DNA from: Spisula solida
Lineage: Eukaryota; Mollusca; Bivalvia; Venerida; Mactridae
Length of the DNA stretch: 64,000 bases
Direction of reading: 5' to 3'
Assembly: GCA_947247005.1 (NCBI GenBank)
Contig: OX365954.1
Coordinates: forward strand, 7,332,001-7,396,000
Below the pieces are notes generated by a model. That model saw nothing but the letters and a program-made list of their open reading frames with translations. It made no database searches and had not been told where the DNA came from. Both the position numbers and the translations under genes were made by a program. Positions 1 through 15,126 of this stretch are shown here, piece after piece. Each line of letters opens with the position of its first letter. Position 1 is the first letter of the stretch.

Positions 1-83
1 AGGCCTTGACAGCTATGCACACGCACATACGCACGGACGGAGACCATTCCTAAAATCCCCTCCCACTTTGTGACGGGGGATTA
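1..83. mobile_element. End of a dispersed inverted-repeat element
   Basis: The sequence contains ACGGACGG, then ATCCCCTCCCAC...GGGGGATTAATAA. The same end architecture (ACGGACGG motif, then a short CCCC/GGGG hairpin, then GGGGACTAATAA) closes the element at 47,942-48,362, so this is probably the right end of a related copy whose left part lies outside the window. Confidence 0.45.
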
Positions 84-423
84 ATAAAACGACATGAGTC
101 AATAAGGTGGTGTAATGTTTTCAGTCAACCTTCTCTCATTTTTTTGGTCATTATTTATCTGTTCTGTTATTTCTGTCTGTTTTCTACTAGCAGAAAACAA
201 ATTATACGCCAATACACCCAAAATTAAACTTCAAAATTCAAGTACTTTTCAAAAATCATCTATATGTTCAAATGAACTCGGACATTAATTTTAAAAAGTG
301 TTGCATTGACATTTAAACTTTTCCTGGGACATATAACATTATGTAACCAATAAGCCAAATATATACAATAGAACCTGTATAATAAAGTGACTAGCTGTAA
401 CCTTGTAACAGCAAGATTGATGT
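84..423. other. AT-rich sequence left of the giant array
   Basis: No gene, repeat family or long open frame is recognisable here. It forms the left flank of the minisatellite, which begins abruptly with well-conserved units. Confidence 0.5.
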
Positions 424-3400
424 TCTGCCAGATGAGCTGCTATGATTTTATGTGGGTTTGACCAAGTACTAGCTGTTACTGATGATGATGATGATATAAT
501 GTGGGTTTGACCAGGTACCTGCTGTTACTGATGATGATATAATGTGGATTTGACCAGGTACCTGCTTTTACTGATGATGATATAATGTGGGTTTGACCAG
601 GTACCTGCTGTTACTGATGATGATATAATGTGGGTTTGACCAGGTACCTGCTGTTACTGATGATGATGATATCATGTGGGTTTGACAAGGTACCTGCTGT
701 TACTGATGATGATATCATGTGGGTTTGACAAGGTACCTGCTGTTACAGATGATGATGATGATATAATGTGGGTTTGACCAGGTACCTGCTGTTACTGATG
801 ATGATAAAATGTGGGTTTGACCAAGTACCTGCTGTTACTGATGATGATCATGATATAATGTGGTTTGACAAGGTACCTGCTGTTACTACTGATGATGATG
901 ATATAATCCGGGTTTGACCAGGAAACTGCTGTTACTGATGATGTTGATGATGATATAATGTGGGTTTGACCAGGTACCTGCTGTTACTGATGATGATGAT
1001 GATGATATAATGTGGGTTTGACCAGGTACCTGTTGTTACTGATAATGATCTAATGTGGGTTTGTCCAGAATGCTGCTGTTACTGATGATGATGATGAGAT
1101 AATGTGGGTTTGACCAGGAAGCTGCTGTTACTGATGATGATGATGATGATATAATTTGGGTTTGACCAGGTACCTGCTGTTACTGATGATGATGATATAA
1201 TGTGGGTTTGACCAGGAAGCTGCTGTTACTGATGATGATGATGATATAATGTGGGTTTGACCAGGTACCTGCTGTTACTGATGATGATGATATAATGTGG
1301 GTTTGACCAGGAAGCTGCTGTTACTGATGATGATGATGATATAATGTGGGTTTGACCAGGTACCTGTTGTTACTGATGATGATGATATAATGTGGGTTTG
1401 ACCAGGTACCTGCTGTTACTGATGATGATATAATGTGGGTTTGACCAGGTACCTGCTGTTACTGATGATGATGATATAATGTGGGTTTGACCAGGAAGCT
1501 GCTGTTACTGATGATGATGATGATATAATGTGGGTTTAACCAGGTACCTGCGGTTACTGATGATGATGATGACATAATGTGAGTTTGACCAGGTAGCGGT
1601 TGTAACAGATGATAATGATGATATAATGTGAGTTTGACCAGGTAGCTTTTGTTACTGATGATGATGATGATATAATATGAGTTTGACCAGGTAGCTGTTG
1701 TTACTGATGATGATGATATGTGGGTTTGACCAGGTACCTGCTGTTACTGATGATGATATAATGTGGGTTTGACCAGGAAGCTGCTGTTACTGATGATTAT
1801 ATAATGTGGTTTGACCAGGTACCTGCTGTTACTGATGATGATGATGATATAATGTGGTATGGCCAGGTACCTGCTGTTACTGATGATGATGATGATATAA
1901 TGTAAGTTTGACCAGGTAGCTGTTGTTACTGATGATGATGATGATATAATGTGGTTTGACCAGGTACCTGCTGTTACTGATGATGATGATGATATAATGT
2001 AAGTTTGACCAGGTAGCTGTTGTTACTGATGATGATGATGATACAATGTGGTTTAACCAGGTAGCTGCTGTTACTGATGATGATGATGACATAATGTGAG
2101 TTTGACCAGGTAGCTGTTGTTACTGATGATGATGATGATATAATGTGAGTTTGACCAGGTAGCTGTTGTTACTGATGATGATGATGATATAATATGAGTT
2201 TGACCAGGTAGCTGTTGTTACTGATGATGATGATATAATGTGGTTTGACCAGGTACCTGCTGTTACTGATGAATATATAATGTGGGATAAACCAGGTACC
2301 TGCTGTTACAGATGATGATATAATGTGGGTTTGACCAGGTACCTGCTGTTCCTGATGATGAAGATAGTATAATGTGGGTTTGACCAGGTACCTGCTGTTA
2401 CTGATGATGATGAATATATCATGTGGGTTTGACCAGGTACCTGCTGTTACAGATGATGATATAATGTGGGTTTGACCAGGTACCTGCTGTTACTGATGAT
2501 GATGAATATATAATGTGGGTTTGACCAGGTACCTGCTGTTACAGATGATGATGATGATATAATGTGGGTTTGACCAGGTACCTGCTGTTACAGATGATGA
2601 TGAAGATATAATGTGGGTTTGACCAGGTACCTGCTGTTACTGATGATGATAAAATGTGGGTTTGACCAAGTACCAGCTGTTACTGATGATGATATAATGT
2701 GGTATGACCAGGTACCTGCTGTTACTGATGATATAATGTAAGTTTGACCAGGTAGCTGTTGTTACTGATGATGATGATGATATGATGTGGTTTGACCAGG
2801 TACCTGCTGTTACTGATGATGATATAATGTAAGTTTGACCAGGTAGCTGTTGTTACTGATGATGATGAATATATAATGTGGTTTAACCAGGTAGCTGCTG
2901 TTACTGATGATGATGATGACATGATGTGAGTTTGACCAGGTAGCTGTTGTTACTGATGATGATGATGATATAATGTGAGTTTGACCAGGTAGCTGTTGTT
3001 ACTGATGATGATGATATAATGTGGTTTGACCAGGTACCTGCTGTTACTGATGATGATGAATATATAATGTGGGATAGACCAGGTACCTGCTGTTACAGAT
3101 GATGATATAATGTGGGTTTGACCAGGTACCTGCTGTTACTGATGATGGTGATGATATAATGTGGTTTGACCAGGTACCTGCTGTTACTGATGATGCTATA
3201 ATGTAGGTTTGACCAGGTAGCTGTTGTTACTGATGATGATGATGATATAATGTGGTTTAACCAGGTAGCTGCTGTTACTGATGATGACATAATGTGAGTT
3301 TGACCAGGTAGCTGTTGTTACTGATGATGATGATGATATAATGTGAGTTTGACCAGGTACATGCTGTTCCTGATGATGAGGATGGTATAATGTGGGTTTG

Positions 3401-6000
3401 ACCAGGTACCTGCTGTTACTGATGATGATGAATATATAATGTGGGTTTGACCAGGTACCTGCTGTTACAGATGATATAATGTGGGTTTGACCAGGTACCT
3501 GCTGTTACTGATGATGATGAATATATAATGTGGGTTTAACCAGGTACCTGCTGTTACAGATGATGATGATGATATAATGTGGGTTTGACCAGGTACCTGC
3601 TGTAACAGATGATGATGATGATATAATGTGGGTTTGACCAGGTACCTGCTGTAACAGATGATGATGATGATATAATGTGGGTTTGACCAGGTACCTGCTG
3701 TTACTGATGATGATAAAATGCGGATTTGACCAAGTACCTGCTGTTACTGATGATGATCATGATATAATGTAGTTTGACCAGGTACCTGCTGTTACTACTG
3801 ATGATGATGATATAATCCGGGTTTGACCAGGAAGCTGCTGTTACTGATGATGATGATGATATAATGTGGGTTTGACCAGGTACCTGTTGTTACTGATGAT
3901 GTTGATAATGATATAATGTGGGTTTGACCAGGTACCTGCTGTTACTGATGATGATGATGATGATATAATGTGGGTTTGACCAAGTACCTGTTGTTACTGA
4001 TAATGATATAATGTGGGTTTGACCAGAATGCTGCTGTTACTGATGATGATATAATGTGGGTTTGACCAGGAAGCTGCTGTTACTGATGATGATGATGATG
4101 ATGATGATATAATGTGGGTTTGACCAGGTACCTGCTGTTACTGATGATGATATAATGTGGGTTTGACCAGGTACCTGCTGTTACTGATGATGATGATATA
4201 ATGTGGGTTTGACCAGGAAGCTGCTGTTACTGATGATGATGATATAATGTGGGTATAACCAGGTAGCTGCTGTTACTGGTGATGATGACATATTGCGGGT
4301 ATAACAAGGTAGCTGCTGTTACTGATGATGATGATATAATGTGGGTTTGACCAGGAAGCTGCTGTTACTGATGATGATATAATGTGGGTTTAACCAGGTA
4401 CCTGCTGTTACTGATGATGATGATGATATAATGTGGGTTTGACCAGGAAGCTGCTGTTACTAATGATGATGATGATATAACGTGGGTTTGACCAGGTACC
4501 TGCTGTTACGAATGATGATGATGATATAGTTTTGGTTTGACCAGGTAGCTGTTGTTACTGCTGAGGTTGATATAGTTTTGGTTAGACCATGTAGCTGCTG
4601 TAACTACTGATGATGGTGATATGATGTGGTTTGACCAGGTACCTGATGTTACTGATGATGATGATGATGATATAATGTAAGTTTGACCAGGTAGCTGTTG
4701 TTACTGATGATGATGATGATATAATGTGGTTTAACCAGGTAGCTGCTGTTACTGATGATGATGATGACATAATGTGAGTTTGACCAGGTAGCTGTTGGTA
4801 CTGATGATGATGATGATATAATGTGAGTTTGACCAGGTAGCTGTTGTTACTGATGATGATATAATATGAGTTTGACCAGGTAGCTGTTGTTACTGATGAT
4901 GATGATATAATGTGGGTTTGACCAGGTACCTGCTGTTACTGTTGATGATATAATGTGGGTTTGACCAGGAAGCTGCTGTTACTGATGATGATGAATATAC
5001 AATGTGGTTTGACCAGGTACCTGCTGTTACTGATGATGATGAATATATAATGTGGGATAGACCAGGTACCTGCTGTTACAGATGATGATGATGATATAAT
5101 GTGGGTTTGACCAGGTACCTGCTGTTACTGATGATGATGATGATGATATAATGTGGGTTTGACCAGGTACCTGTTGTTACTGATAATGATATAATGTGGG
5201 TTTGACCAGAATGCTGCCGTTACTGATGATGATATAATGTGGGTTTGACCAGGTACCTGTTGTTACTGATAATGATATAATGTGGGTTTGACCAGAATGC
5301 TGCTATTACTGATGATGATATAATGTGGGTTTGACCAGGAAGCTGCTGTTACTGATGATGATGATGATGATATAATGTGGGTTTGACCAGGTACCTGCTG
5401 TTACAGATGATGATGATGATAAAATTTGGGTTTGACCAGGTACCTGCTGTTACTGATGATGATGATATAATGTGGGTTTGACCAGGAAGCTGCTGTTACT
5501 GATGATGATGATGATGATATAATGTGGGTTTGACCAGGTACCTGCTGTTACTGATGATGTTGATGATATAATGTGGGTTTGACCAGGTACCTGCTGTTAC
5601 TGATGATGATGATGATATAATGTGGGTTTAACCAGGTACCTGCTGTTACTGATGATGATATAATGTGGGTTTGACCAGGAAGCTGCTGTTACTGATGATG
5701 ATGATGATATAACGTGGATTTGACCAGGTACGTGCTGTTACGAATGATGATGATGATACAATTTTGGTTTGACCAGGTAGCTGTTGTTACTGCTGAGGTT
5801 GATATAATTTTGGTTAGACCATGTAGCTGCTGTTACTACTGATGTTGATATAGAATATGGGTTATACCAGGTATCTGCTGTTACTACCGATGATGATGAT
5901 ATAATGCAGGTTTGACCAGGTAGCTGCTGTAACTGCTGATGATGATATAGTTTTGGTTAGACCATGTAGTTACTGTAACTACTGATGATTATGATATAAT
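424..6000. repeat. Giant minisatellite, domain A (40-50 bp unit, KpnI core)
   Basis: Well over 100 tandem units follow the pattern ATAATGTGGGTTTGACCAGG, then TACCTGCTGTTACT, then (GAT)n. Unit length varies mainly because the GAT tract varies from about 2 to 8 triplets. Most units hold the palindrome CAGGTACCTG (with a GGTACC site); variants read CAGGAAGCTG or CAGGTAGCTG. Three sub-variants (TACC, AAGC, TAGC) are interspersed in short alternating runs. From about 5,750 the units grade into domain B. Translation gives only short low-complexity frames of 60-71 codons, so nothing suggests coding. Confidence 0.97.
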
Positions 6001-7270
6001 GCGGGTTCCACAAGTAAGCTGCAGTTAACAATGATGACATAATATGGGTATAACCAGGTAGCTGCTGTTACTGGTGATGATAATTTATTGTGGGTATAAC
6101 CATGTAGATGCTGTTACTGGTGATGATGACATATTGCAGGTATAACCAGGTGGCTGCTATTATTGGTAATGATGACATATTGCAGGTATAACCAGGTAGT
6201 TGCTGTTACTACTGATGATGACATATTGCAGGTATAACCAGGTAGCAGCTGTTACTACTGATGATGACATATTGCGGTTATAACCTGGTAGCTGCTGTTA
6301 TTGGTGACGACATATTGTGGATATAACAAGGTAGCTGCTGTTACTACTGATGTTGACATATTGTGGGTATAACAAGGTAGCTGCTGTTACAACTGATGAT
6401 GACATATTGTGAGTATAACAAGGTAGCTGCAGTTACTACTGATGATGACATATTGTGGGTATAACTAGGGAGTTGCTGTTACTGTTGACATATTGCGGGT
6501 ATAACCAGGTAGCTGCTGTTACTGGGTAGGATGACATATTGCAGGTATAACCTGGTAGCTGCTGTTACTACTGATGTTGACATATTGTGGGAATAACCAG
6601 GTAGCTGCTGTTAATACTGATGATGACATAATTTATTGTGGGTATAACCACGTAGTTGCTGTTACTGGTAATGATGACATATTGCGAGTATAACCCAGTT
6701 GCTGCTGTTACTGGTGTTAATGACATATTGAAGGTATAACCAGGTAGCTGCTATTATTGGTGATGATAACATATTGTTGGTATAACAAGGTAGCTGCTGT
6801 TACTACTGATGATGACATATTGTGGGAATAACTAGGTAGTTGCTGTTACTGGTGATGATGACATATTGCGGGTATAACAAGGTAGCTGCAGTTACTGGTA
6901 AGGAAGGCATATTGTGGGTAGGTAGTTGCTATTACAGGTGATGATGACATATTGTGGGTATAACAAGGTAGCTGCTGTTACTACTGATGATGACATATTG
7001 TGGGAATAACTAGGTAGTTGCTGTTACTGGTGATGATGACATATTGCGGGTATAACAAGGTAGCTGCAGTTACTGGTAAGGAAGGCATATTGTGGGTATA
7101 ACTAGGTAGTTGCTGTTACTGTTGACATTTTGCGGGTATAACCAGGTAGCTACTATTACTGGTGATGACATATTGTGGGTATAACGAGGTAGCAGCTATT
7201 ACTGGTGATGATGACATATTGTGGGTATAACAAGGTAGCTGCTGTTACTACTGATGATGACATATTGTGG

Positions 7271-9107
7271 GAAATACTAGGTAGTTGCTGTTACTGGTGA
7301 TGATGACGTATTGCAGATATAACCTGGTAGCTGCTTTTAATACTGATGATGACATAGTGCGGGTTTAACCTGGTAGTTGCTGTTACTGGTGATGATGACA
7401 TATTGTGGGTATGACCATGTAGATGCTGTTACTGGTGATGATATATTGCGAATATAACCAGGTAGCTGCTGTTACTACTGATGATGGCATATTGCGATTA
7501 TAACCAGGTAGTTGCTGTTCCTGGTGATGATGACATATTGCGGGTAAAACCAGGTAGTTGCTGTTACTGGTGATGATGACATATTGTGGGTATAACCAGT
7601 AAGCTGCTGTTACTACTGATGATAACATATTGCGGTTATAACCAGGTAGTTGCTGTTACTGGTGATGATGACATATTGCGGGTATAACCAGGTAGTTGCA
7701 GTTACTGGTGATGATGACATATTGCGGGTATAACCAGGTAGTTGCTGTTACAGGTGATGATGACATATTGCAGGTATAACCAGGTAGTTGTTGTTATTAG
7801 TGATGATGACATATTGCGGGCATAACCAGGTAGTTGCTGTTACTAGTGATGATGATATATTGTGGTTATAACCAGATAGTTGCTGTTACTGGTGATGATG
7901 ACATATTGAGGGTATAACCAGGTAGTTGCTGTTACTGGTGATGATGACGTATTGCGGATATAACCTGGTAGCTGCTTTTACTACTGATGATTACATATTG
8001 CGGGTATAACCTGGTAGCTGTTGTTACTACTGATGTTGACATATTGTGGTTATAACTAGGTAGTTGCTGTTACTGGTGATGATGACAAATTGTGGGTATA
8101 ACGAGGTATCTGCTGTTACTACTGATGATGACATATTGTGGGTATTACCATGTAGCTGCTGTTACTAGAGATGATGACATATTGTGGTTATAAGCAGGTA
8201 GTTGTTGTTACTGGTGATGATGACATATTGCGGGCATAACCAGGTAGTTGCTGTTACTAGTGATGATGATATATTGTGGTTATAACCGGATAGTTGCTGT
8301 TACTGGTGATGATGACATATTGAGGGTATAACCAGGTAGTTGCTGTTACTGGTGATGATGACGTATTGCGGATATAACCTGGTAGCTGCTTTTACTACTG
8401 ATGATTACATATTGCGGGTATAACCTGGTAGCTGTTGTTACTACTGATGTTGACATATTGTGGTTATAACTAGGTAGTTGCTGTTACTGGTGATGATGAC
8501 AAATTGTGGGTATAACAAGGTATCTGCTGTTACTACTGATGATGACATATTGTGGGTATTACCATGTAGCTGCTGTTACTAGAGATGATGACATATTGTG
8601 GTTATAAGCAGGTAGTTGCTGTTACTGGTGATGATGTCATATTGCGGGTATAACCTGGTAGCTGCTGTTACTACTGATGATGACATATTGCGGGTATAAC
8701 CAGGTAGTTGCTGTTACTGGTGATGATGACATATTGTAGGTATAACTAGGTAGTTGCTGTTACTGGTGGTGATGACATATTGCGGATATGACCATGTAGC
8801 TGCTGTTACTGGAGATGATGACATATTGTGGTTATAACCAGGCAGCTGCTGTTACTGGAGATGATGACATATTGTGGTTATAACTAGGTAGTTGCTGTTA
8901 CTACTGATGATGACATACTGCGGGTATAACCTGGTAGCTGCTGTTACTACTGATGATGACATATTGCGGGTATAATCAGCTAGTTGCTGTTACTGGTGAT
9001 GATGACATATTGCGGGTATAACCAGGTAGTTGCTGTAACTGGTGATGATGACATATTGCGGGTATAACCAGGTAGCTGCTGTTACTACTGATGATGACAT
9101 ATTGTGA
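7271..9107. repeat. Higher-order repeat copy 1 (about 1,837 bp)
   Basis: This starts at the diagnostic variant GGGAAATACTAGG and holds about 40 units in a fixed order. It reappears at 11,454 and 13,291 with near-identical variant units, including the rare ACATAGTGCGGGTTTAACC and CATGTAGATGCTG units. Confidence 0.88.
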
Positions 9108-10350
9108 GTATAACCAGGTAGCTGCTGTTATTACTGATGATGACATATTGTGGGTATGACCATGTAGCTGCTGTTACTGGAGATGATGACATATTGTGGG
9201 TATAACCAGGTAGTTGCTGATACTGGTAATGATGACATATTGTGGGTATATCCAGGTAGCTGCTGTTACTGGTGATGATGACATATTGTGGGTATGACCA
9301 TGTAGCTACTTTTACTGGAGATGATGACATATTGTGGGCATAACCAGGTAGTTGCTGCTACTGGTGATGATGACATATTAAGGGTATAACCAGGCAGCTG
9401 CTGTTACTACTGATGTTGACATATTGTGGTTATAACCGGGTAGTTGCTGTTACTGGTGATGATGACATATTGTAGGTATAACTAGGTAGTTGCTGTTACT
9501 GGTGGTGATGACATATTGCGGATATGACCATGTAGCTGCTGTTACTGGAGATGATGACATATTGTGGTTATAACCAGGCAGCTGCTGTTACTGGAGATGA
9601 TGACATATTGTGGTTATAACTAGGTAGTTGCTGTTACTACTGATGATGACATACTGCGGGTATAACCTGGTAGCTGCTGTTACTACTGATGATGACATAT
9701 TGCGGGTATAATCAGCTAGTTGCTGTTACTGGTGATGATGACATATTGCGGGTATAACCAGGTAGTTGCTGTAACTGGTGATGATGACATATTGCGGGTA
9801 TAACCAGGTAGCTGCTGTTACTACTGATGATGACATATTGTGAGTATAACCAGGTAGCTGCTGTTATTACTGATGATGACATATTGTGGGTATGACCATG
9901 TAGCTGCTGTTACTGGAGATGATGACATATTGTGGGTATAACCAGGTAGTTGCTGATACTGGTAATGATGACATATTGTGGGTATATCCAGGTAGCTGCT
10001 GTTACTGGTGATGATGACATATTGTGGGTATGACCATGTAGCTACTTTTACTGGAGATGATGACATATTGTGGGCATAACCAGGTAGTTGCTGCTACTGG
10101 TGATGATGACATATTAAGGGTATAACCAGGCAGCTGCTGTTATTACTGATGATGACATATTGTGGGTATGACCATGTAGCTGCTGTTACTGGAGATGATA
10201 ACATATTGTGGGTATAACCAGGTAGTTGCTGATACTGGTAATGATGACATATTGTGGGTATATCCAGGTAGCTGCTGTTACTGGTGATGATGACATATTG
10301 TGGGTATGACCATGTAGCTACTTTTACTGGAGATGATGACATATTGTGGG
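9085..10350. repeat. Inserted block X built from a 736 bp (16-unit) higher-order repeat
   Basis: The segment at 9,085 recurs at 9,821 (offset 736 = 16 x 46) with an identical 81-codon translation, and a third partial copy starts near 10,094. The block interrupts the 1,837 bp repeat order and recurs at 15,105-16,110 (offset 6,020). Confidence 0.85.
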
Positions 10351-11453
10351 TATAACCTGGTAGCTGTTGTTACTACTGATGTTGACATATTGTGGTTATA
10401 ACTAGGTAGTTGCTGTTACTGGTGATGATGACAAATTGTGGGTATAACGAGGTATCTGCTGTTACTACTGATGATGACATATTGTGGGTATTACCATGTA
10501 GCTGCTGTTACTAGAGATGATGACATATTGTGGTTATAAGCAGGTAGTTGTTGTTACTGGTGATGATGACATATTGCGGGCATAACCAGGTAGTTGCTGT
10601 TACTAGTGATGATGATATATTGTGGTTATAACCGGATAGTTGCTGTTACTGGTGATGATGACATATTGAGGGTATAACCAGGTAGTTGCTGTTACTGGTG
10701 ATGATGACGTATTGCGGATATAACCTGGTAGCTGCTTTTACTACTGATGATTACATATTGCGGGTATAACCTGGTAGCTGTTGTTACTACTGATGTTGAC
10801 ATATTGTGGTTATAACTAGGTAGTTGCTGTTACTGGTGATGATGACAAATTGTGGGTATAACAAGGTATCTGCTGTTACTACTGATGATGACATATTGTG
10901 GGTATTACCATGTAGCTGCTGTTACTAGAGATGATGACATATTGTGGTTATAAGCAGGTAGTTGCTGTTACTGGTGATGATGTCATATTGCGGGTATAAC
11001 CTGGTAGCTGCTGTTACTACTGATGATGACATATTGCGGGTATAACCAGGTAGTTGCTGTTACTGGTGATGATGACATATTGTAGGTATAACTAGGTAGT
11101 TGCTGTTACTGGTGGTGATGACATATTGCGGATATGACCATGTAGCTGCTGTTACTGGAGATGATGACATATTGTGGTTATAACCAGGCAGCTGCTGTTA
11201 CTGGAGATGATGACATATTGTGGTTTTAACTAGGTAGTTGCTGTTACTACTGATGATGACATACTGCGGGTATAACCTGGTAGCTGCTGTTACTACTGAT
11301 GATGACATATTGCAGGTATAATCAGCTAGTTGCTGTTACTGGTGATGATGACATATTGCGGGTATAACCAGGTAGTTGCTGTAACTGGTGATGATGACAT
11401 ATTGCGGGTATAACCAGGTAGCTGCTGTTACTACTGATGATGACATATTGTGG
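10351..11453. repeat. Partial higher-order repeat (3' part of the 1,837 bp unit)
   Basis: This matches 8,005-9,107 at an offset of 2,346, so only the last 60 percent of the 1,837 bp unit is present, re-entered directly after block X. Confidence 0.8.
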
Positions 11454-14400
11454 GAAATACTAGGTAGTTGCTGTTACTGGTGATGATGACGTATTGCAGA
11501 TATAACCTGGTAGCTGCTTTTAATACTGATGATGACATAGTGCGGGTTTAACCTGGTAGTTGCTGTTACTGGTGATGATGACATATTGTGGGTATGACCA
11601 TGTAGATGCTGTTATTGGTGATGATATATTGCGAATATAACCAGGTAGCTGCTGTTACTACTGATGATGGCATATTGCGATTATAACCAGGTAGTTGCTG
11701 TTCCTGGTGATGATGACATATTGCGGGTAAAACCAGGTAGTTGCTGTTACTGGTGATGATGACATATTGTGGGTATAACCAGTAAGCTGCTGTTACTACT
11801 GATGATAACATATTGCGGTTATAACCAGGTAGTTGCTGTTACTGGTGATGATGACATATTGCGGGTATAACCAGGTAGTTGCAGTTACTGGTGATGATGA
11901 CATATTGCGGGTATAACCAGGTAGTTGCTGTTACAGGTGATGATGACATATTGCAGGTATAACCAGGTAGTTGTTGTTATTAGTGATGATGACATATTGG
12001 GGGCATAACCAGGTAGTTGCTGTTACTAGTGATGATGATATATTGTGGTTATAACCAGATAGTTGCTGTTACTGGTGATGATGACATATTGAGGGTATAA
12101 CCAGGTAGTTGCTGTTACTGGTGATGATGACGTATTGCGGATATAACCTGGTAGCTGCTTTTACTACTGATGATTACATATTGCGGGTATAACCTGGTAG
12201 CTGTTGTTACTACTGATGTTGACATATTGTGGTTATAACTAGGTAGTTGCTGTTACTGGTGATGATGACAAATTGTGGGTATAACGAGGTATCTGCTGTT
12301 ACTACTGATGATGACATATTGTGGGTATTACCATGTAGCTGCTGTTACTAGAGATGATGACATATTGTGGTTATAAGCAGGTAGTTGTTGTTACTGGTGA
12401 TGATGACATATTGCGGGCATAACCAGGTAGTTGCTGTTACTAGTGATGATGATATATTGTGGTTATAACCGGATAGTTGCTGTTACTGGTGATGATGACA
12501 TATTGAGGGTATAACCAGGTAGTTGCTGTTACTGGTGATGATGACGTATTGCGGATATAACCTGGTAGCTGCTTTTACTACTGATGATTACATATTGCGG
12601 GTATAACCTGGTAGCTGTTGTTACTACTGATGTTGACATATTGTGGTTATAACTAGGTAGTTGCTGTTACTGGTGATGATGACAAATTGTGGGTATAACA
12701 AGGTATCTGCTGTTACTACTGATGATGACATATTGTGGGTATTACCATGTAGCTGCTGTTACTAGAGATGATGACATATTGTGGTTATAAGCAGGTAGTT
12801 GCTGTTACTGGTGATGATGTCATATTGCGGGTATAACCTGGTAGCTGCTGTTACTACTGATGATGACATATTGCGGGTATAACCAGGTAGTTGCTGTTAC
12901 TGGTGATGATGACATATTGTAGGTATAACTAGGTAGTTGCTGTTACTGGTGGTGATGACATATTGCGGATATGACCATGTAGCTGCTGTTACTGGAGATG
13001 ATGACATATTGTGGTTATAACCAGGCAGCTGCTGTTACTGGAGATGATGACATATTGTGGTTTTAACTAGGTAGTTGCTGTTACTACTGATGATGACATA
13101 CTGCGGGTATAACCTGGTAGCTGCTGTTACTACTGATGATGACATATTGCAGGTATAATCAGCTAGTTGCTGTTACTGGTGATGATGACATATTGCGGGT
13201 ATAACCAGGTAGTTGCTGTAACTGGTGATGATGACATATTGCGGGTATAACCAGGTAGCTGCTGTTACTACTGATGATGACATATTGTGGGAAATACTAG
13301 GTAGTTGCTGTTACTGGTGATGATGACGTATTGCAGATATAACCTGGTAGCTGCTTTTAATACTGATGATGACATAGTGCGGGTTTAACCTGGTAGTTGC
13401 TGTTACTGGTGATGATGACATATTGTGGGTATGACCATGTAGATGCTGTTATTGGTGATGATATATTGCGAATATAACCAGGTAGCTGCTGTTACTACTG
13501 ATGATGGCATATTGCGATTATAACCAGGTAGTTGCTGTTCCTGGTGATGATGACATATTGCGGGTAAAACCAGGTAGTTGCTGTTACTGATGATGATGAC
13601 ATATTGTGGGTATAACCAGTAAGCTGCTGTTACTACTGATGATAACATATTGCGGTTATAACCAGGTAGTTGCTGTTACTGGTGATGATGACATATTGCG
13701 GGTATAACCAGGTAGTTGCAGTTACTGGTGATGATGACATATTGCGGGTATAACCAGGTAGTTGCTGTTACAGGTGATGATGACATATTGCAGGTATAAC
13801 CAGGTAGTTGTTGTTATTAGTGATGATGACATATTGGGGGCATAACCAGGTAGTTGCTGTTACTAGTGATGATGATATATTGTGGTTATAACCAGATAGT
13901 TGCTGTTACTGGTGATGATGACATATTGAGGGTATAACCAGGTAGTTGCTGTTACTGGTGATGATGACGTATTGCGGATATAACCTGGTAGCTGCTTTTA
14001 CTACTGATGATTACATATTGCGGGTATAACCTGGTAGCTGTTGTTACTACTGATGTTGACATATTGTGGTTATAACTAGGTAGTTGCTGTTACTGGTGAT
14101 GATGACAAATTGTGGGTATAACGAGGTATCTGCTGTTACTACTGATGATGACATATTGTGGGTATTACCATGTAGCTGCTGTTACTAGAGATGATGACAT
14201 ATTGTGGTTATAAGCAGGTAGTTGTTGTTACTGGTGATGATGACATATTGCGGGCATAACCAGGTAGTTGCTGTTACTAGTGATGATGATATATTGTGGT
14301 TATAACCGGATAGTTGCTGTTACTGGTGATGATGACATATTGAGGGTATAACCAGGTAGTTGCTGTTACTGGTGATGATGACGTATTGCGGATATATCCT

Positions 14401-15126
14401 GGTAGCTGCTTTTACTACTGATGATTACATATTGCGGGTATAACCTGGTAGCTGTTGTTACTACTGATGTTGACATATTGTGGTTATAACTAGGTAGTTG
14501 CTGTTACTGGTGATGATGACAAATTGTGGGTATAACAAGGTATCTGCTGTTACTACTGATGATGACATATTGTGGGTATTACCATGTAGCTGCTGTTACT
14601 AGAGATGATGACATATTGTGGTTATAAGCAGGTAGTTGCTGTTACTGGTGATGATGTCATATTGCGGGTATAACCTGGTAGCTGCTGTTACTACTGATGA
14701 TGACATATTGCGGGTATAACCAGGTAGTTGCTGTTACTGGTGATGATGACATATTGTAGGTATAACTAGGTAGTTGCTGTTACTGGTGGTGATGACATAT
14801 TGCGGATATGACCATGTAGCTGCTGTTACTGGAGATGATGACATATTGTGGTTATAACCAGGCAGCTGCTGTTACTGGAGATGATGACATATTGTGGTTA
14901 TAACTAGGTAGTTGCTGTTACTACTGATGATGACATACTGCGGGTATAACCTGGTAGCTGCTGTTACTACTGATGATGACATATTGCGGGTATAATCAGC
15001 TAGTTGCTGTTACTGGTGATGATGACATATTGCGGGTATAACCAGGTAGTTGCTGTAACTGGTGATGATGACATATTGCGGGTATAACCAGGTAGCTGCT
15101 GTTACTACTGATGATGACATATTGTG
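11454..15126. repeat. Two tandem 1,837 bp higher-order repeats (copies 2 and 3)
   Basis: Copies start at 11,454 and 13,291 (offset 1,837). The minus-strand translations of the matching 81-codon stretches differ at one residue (Thr to Ile), which points to recent duplication. Copy 3 ends where block X restarts. Confidence 0.9.
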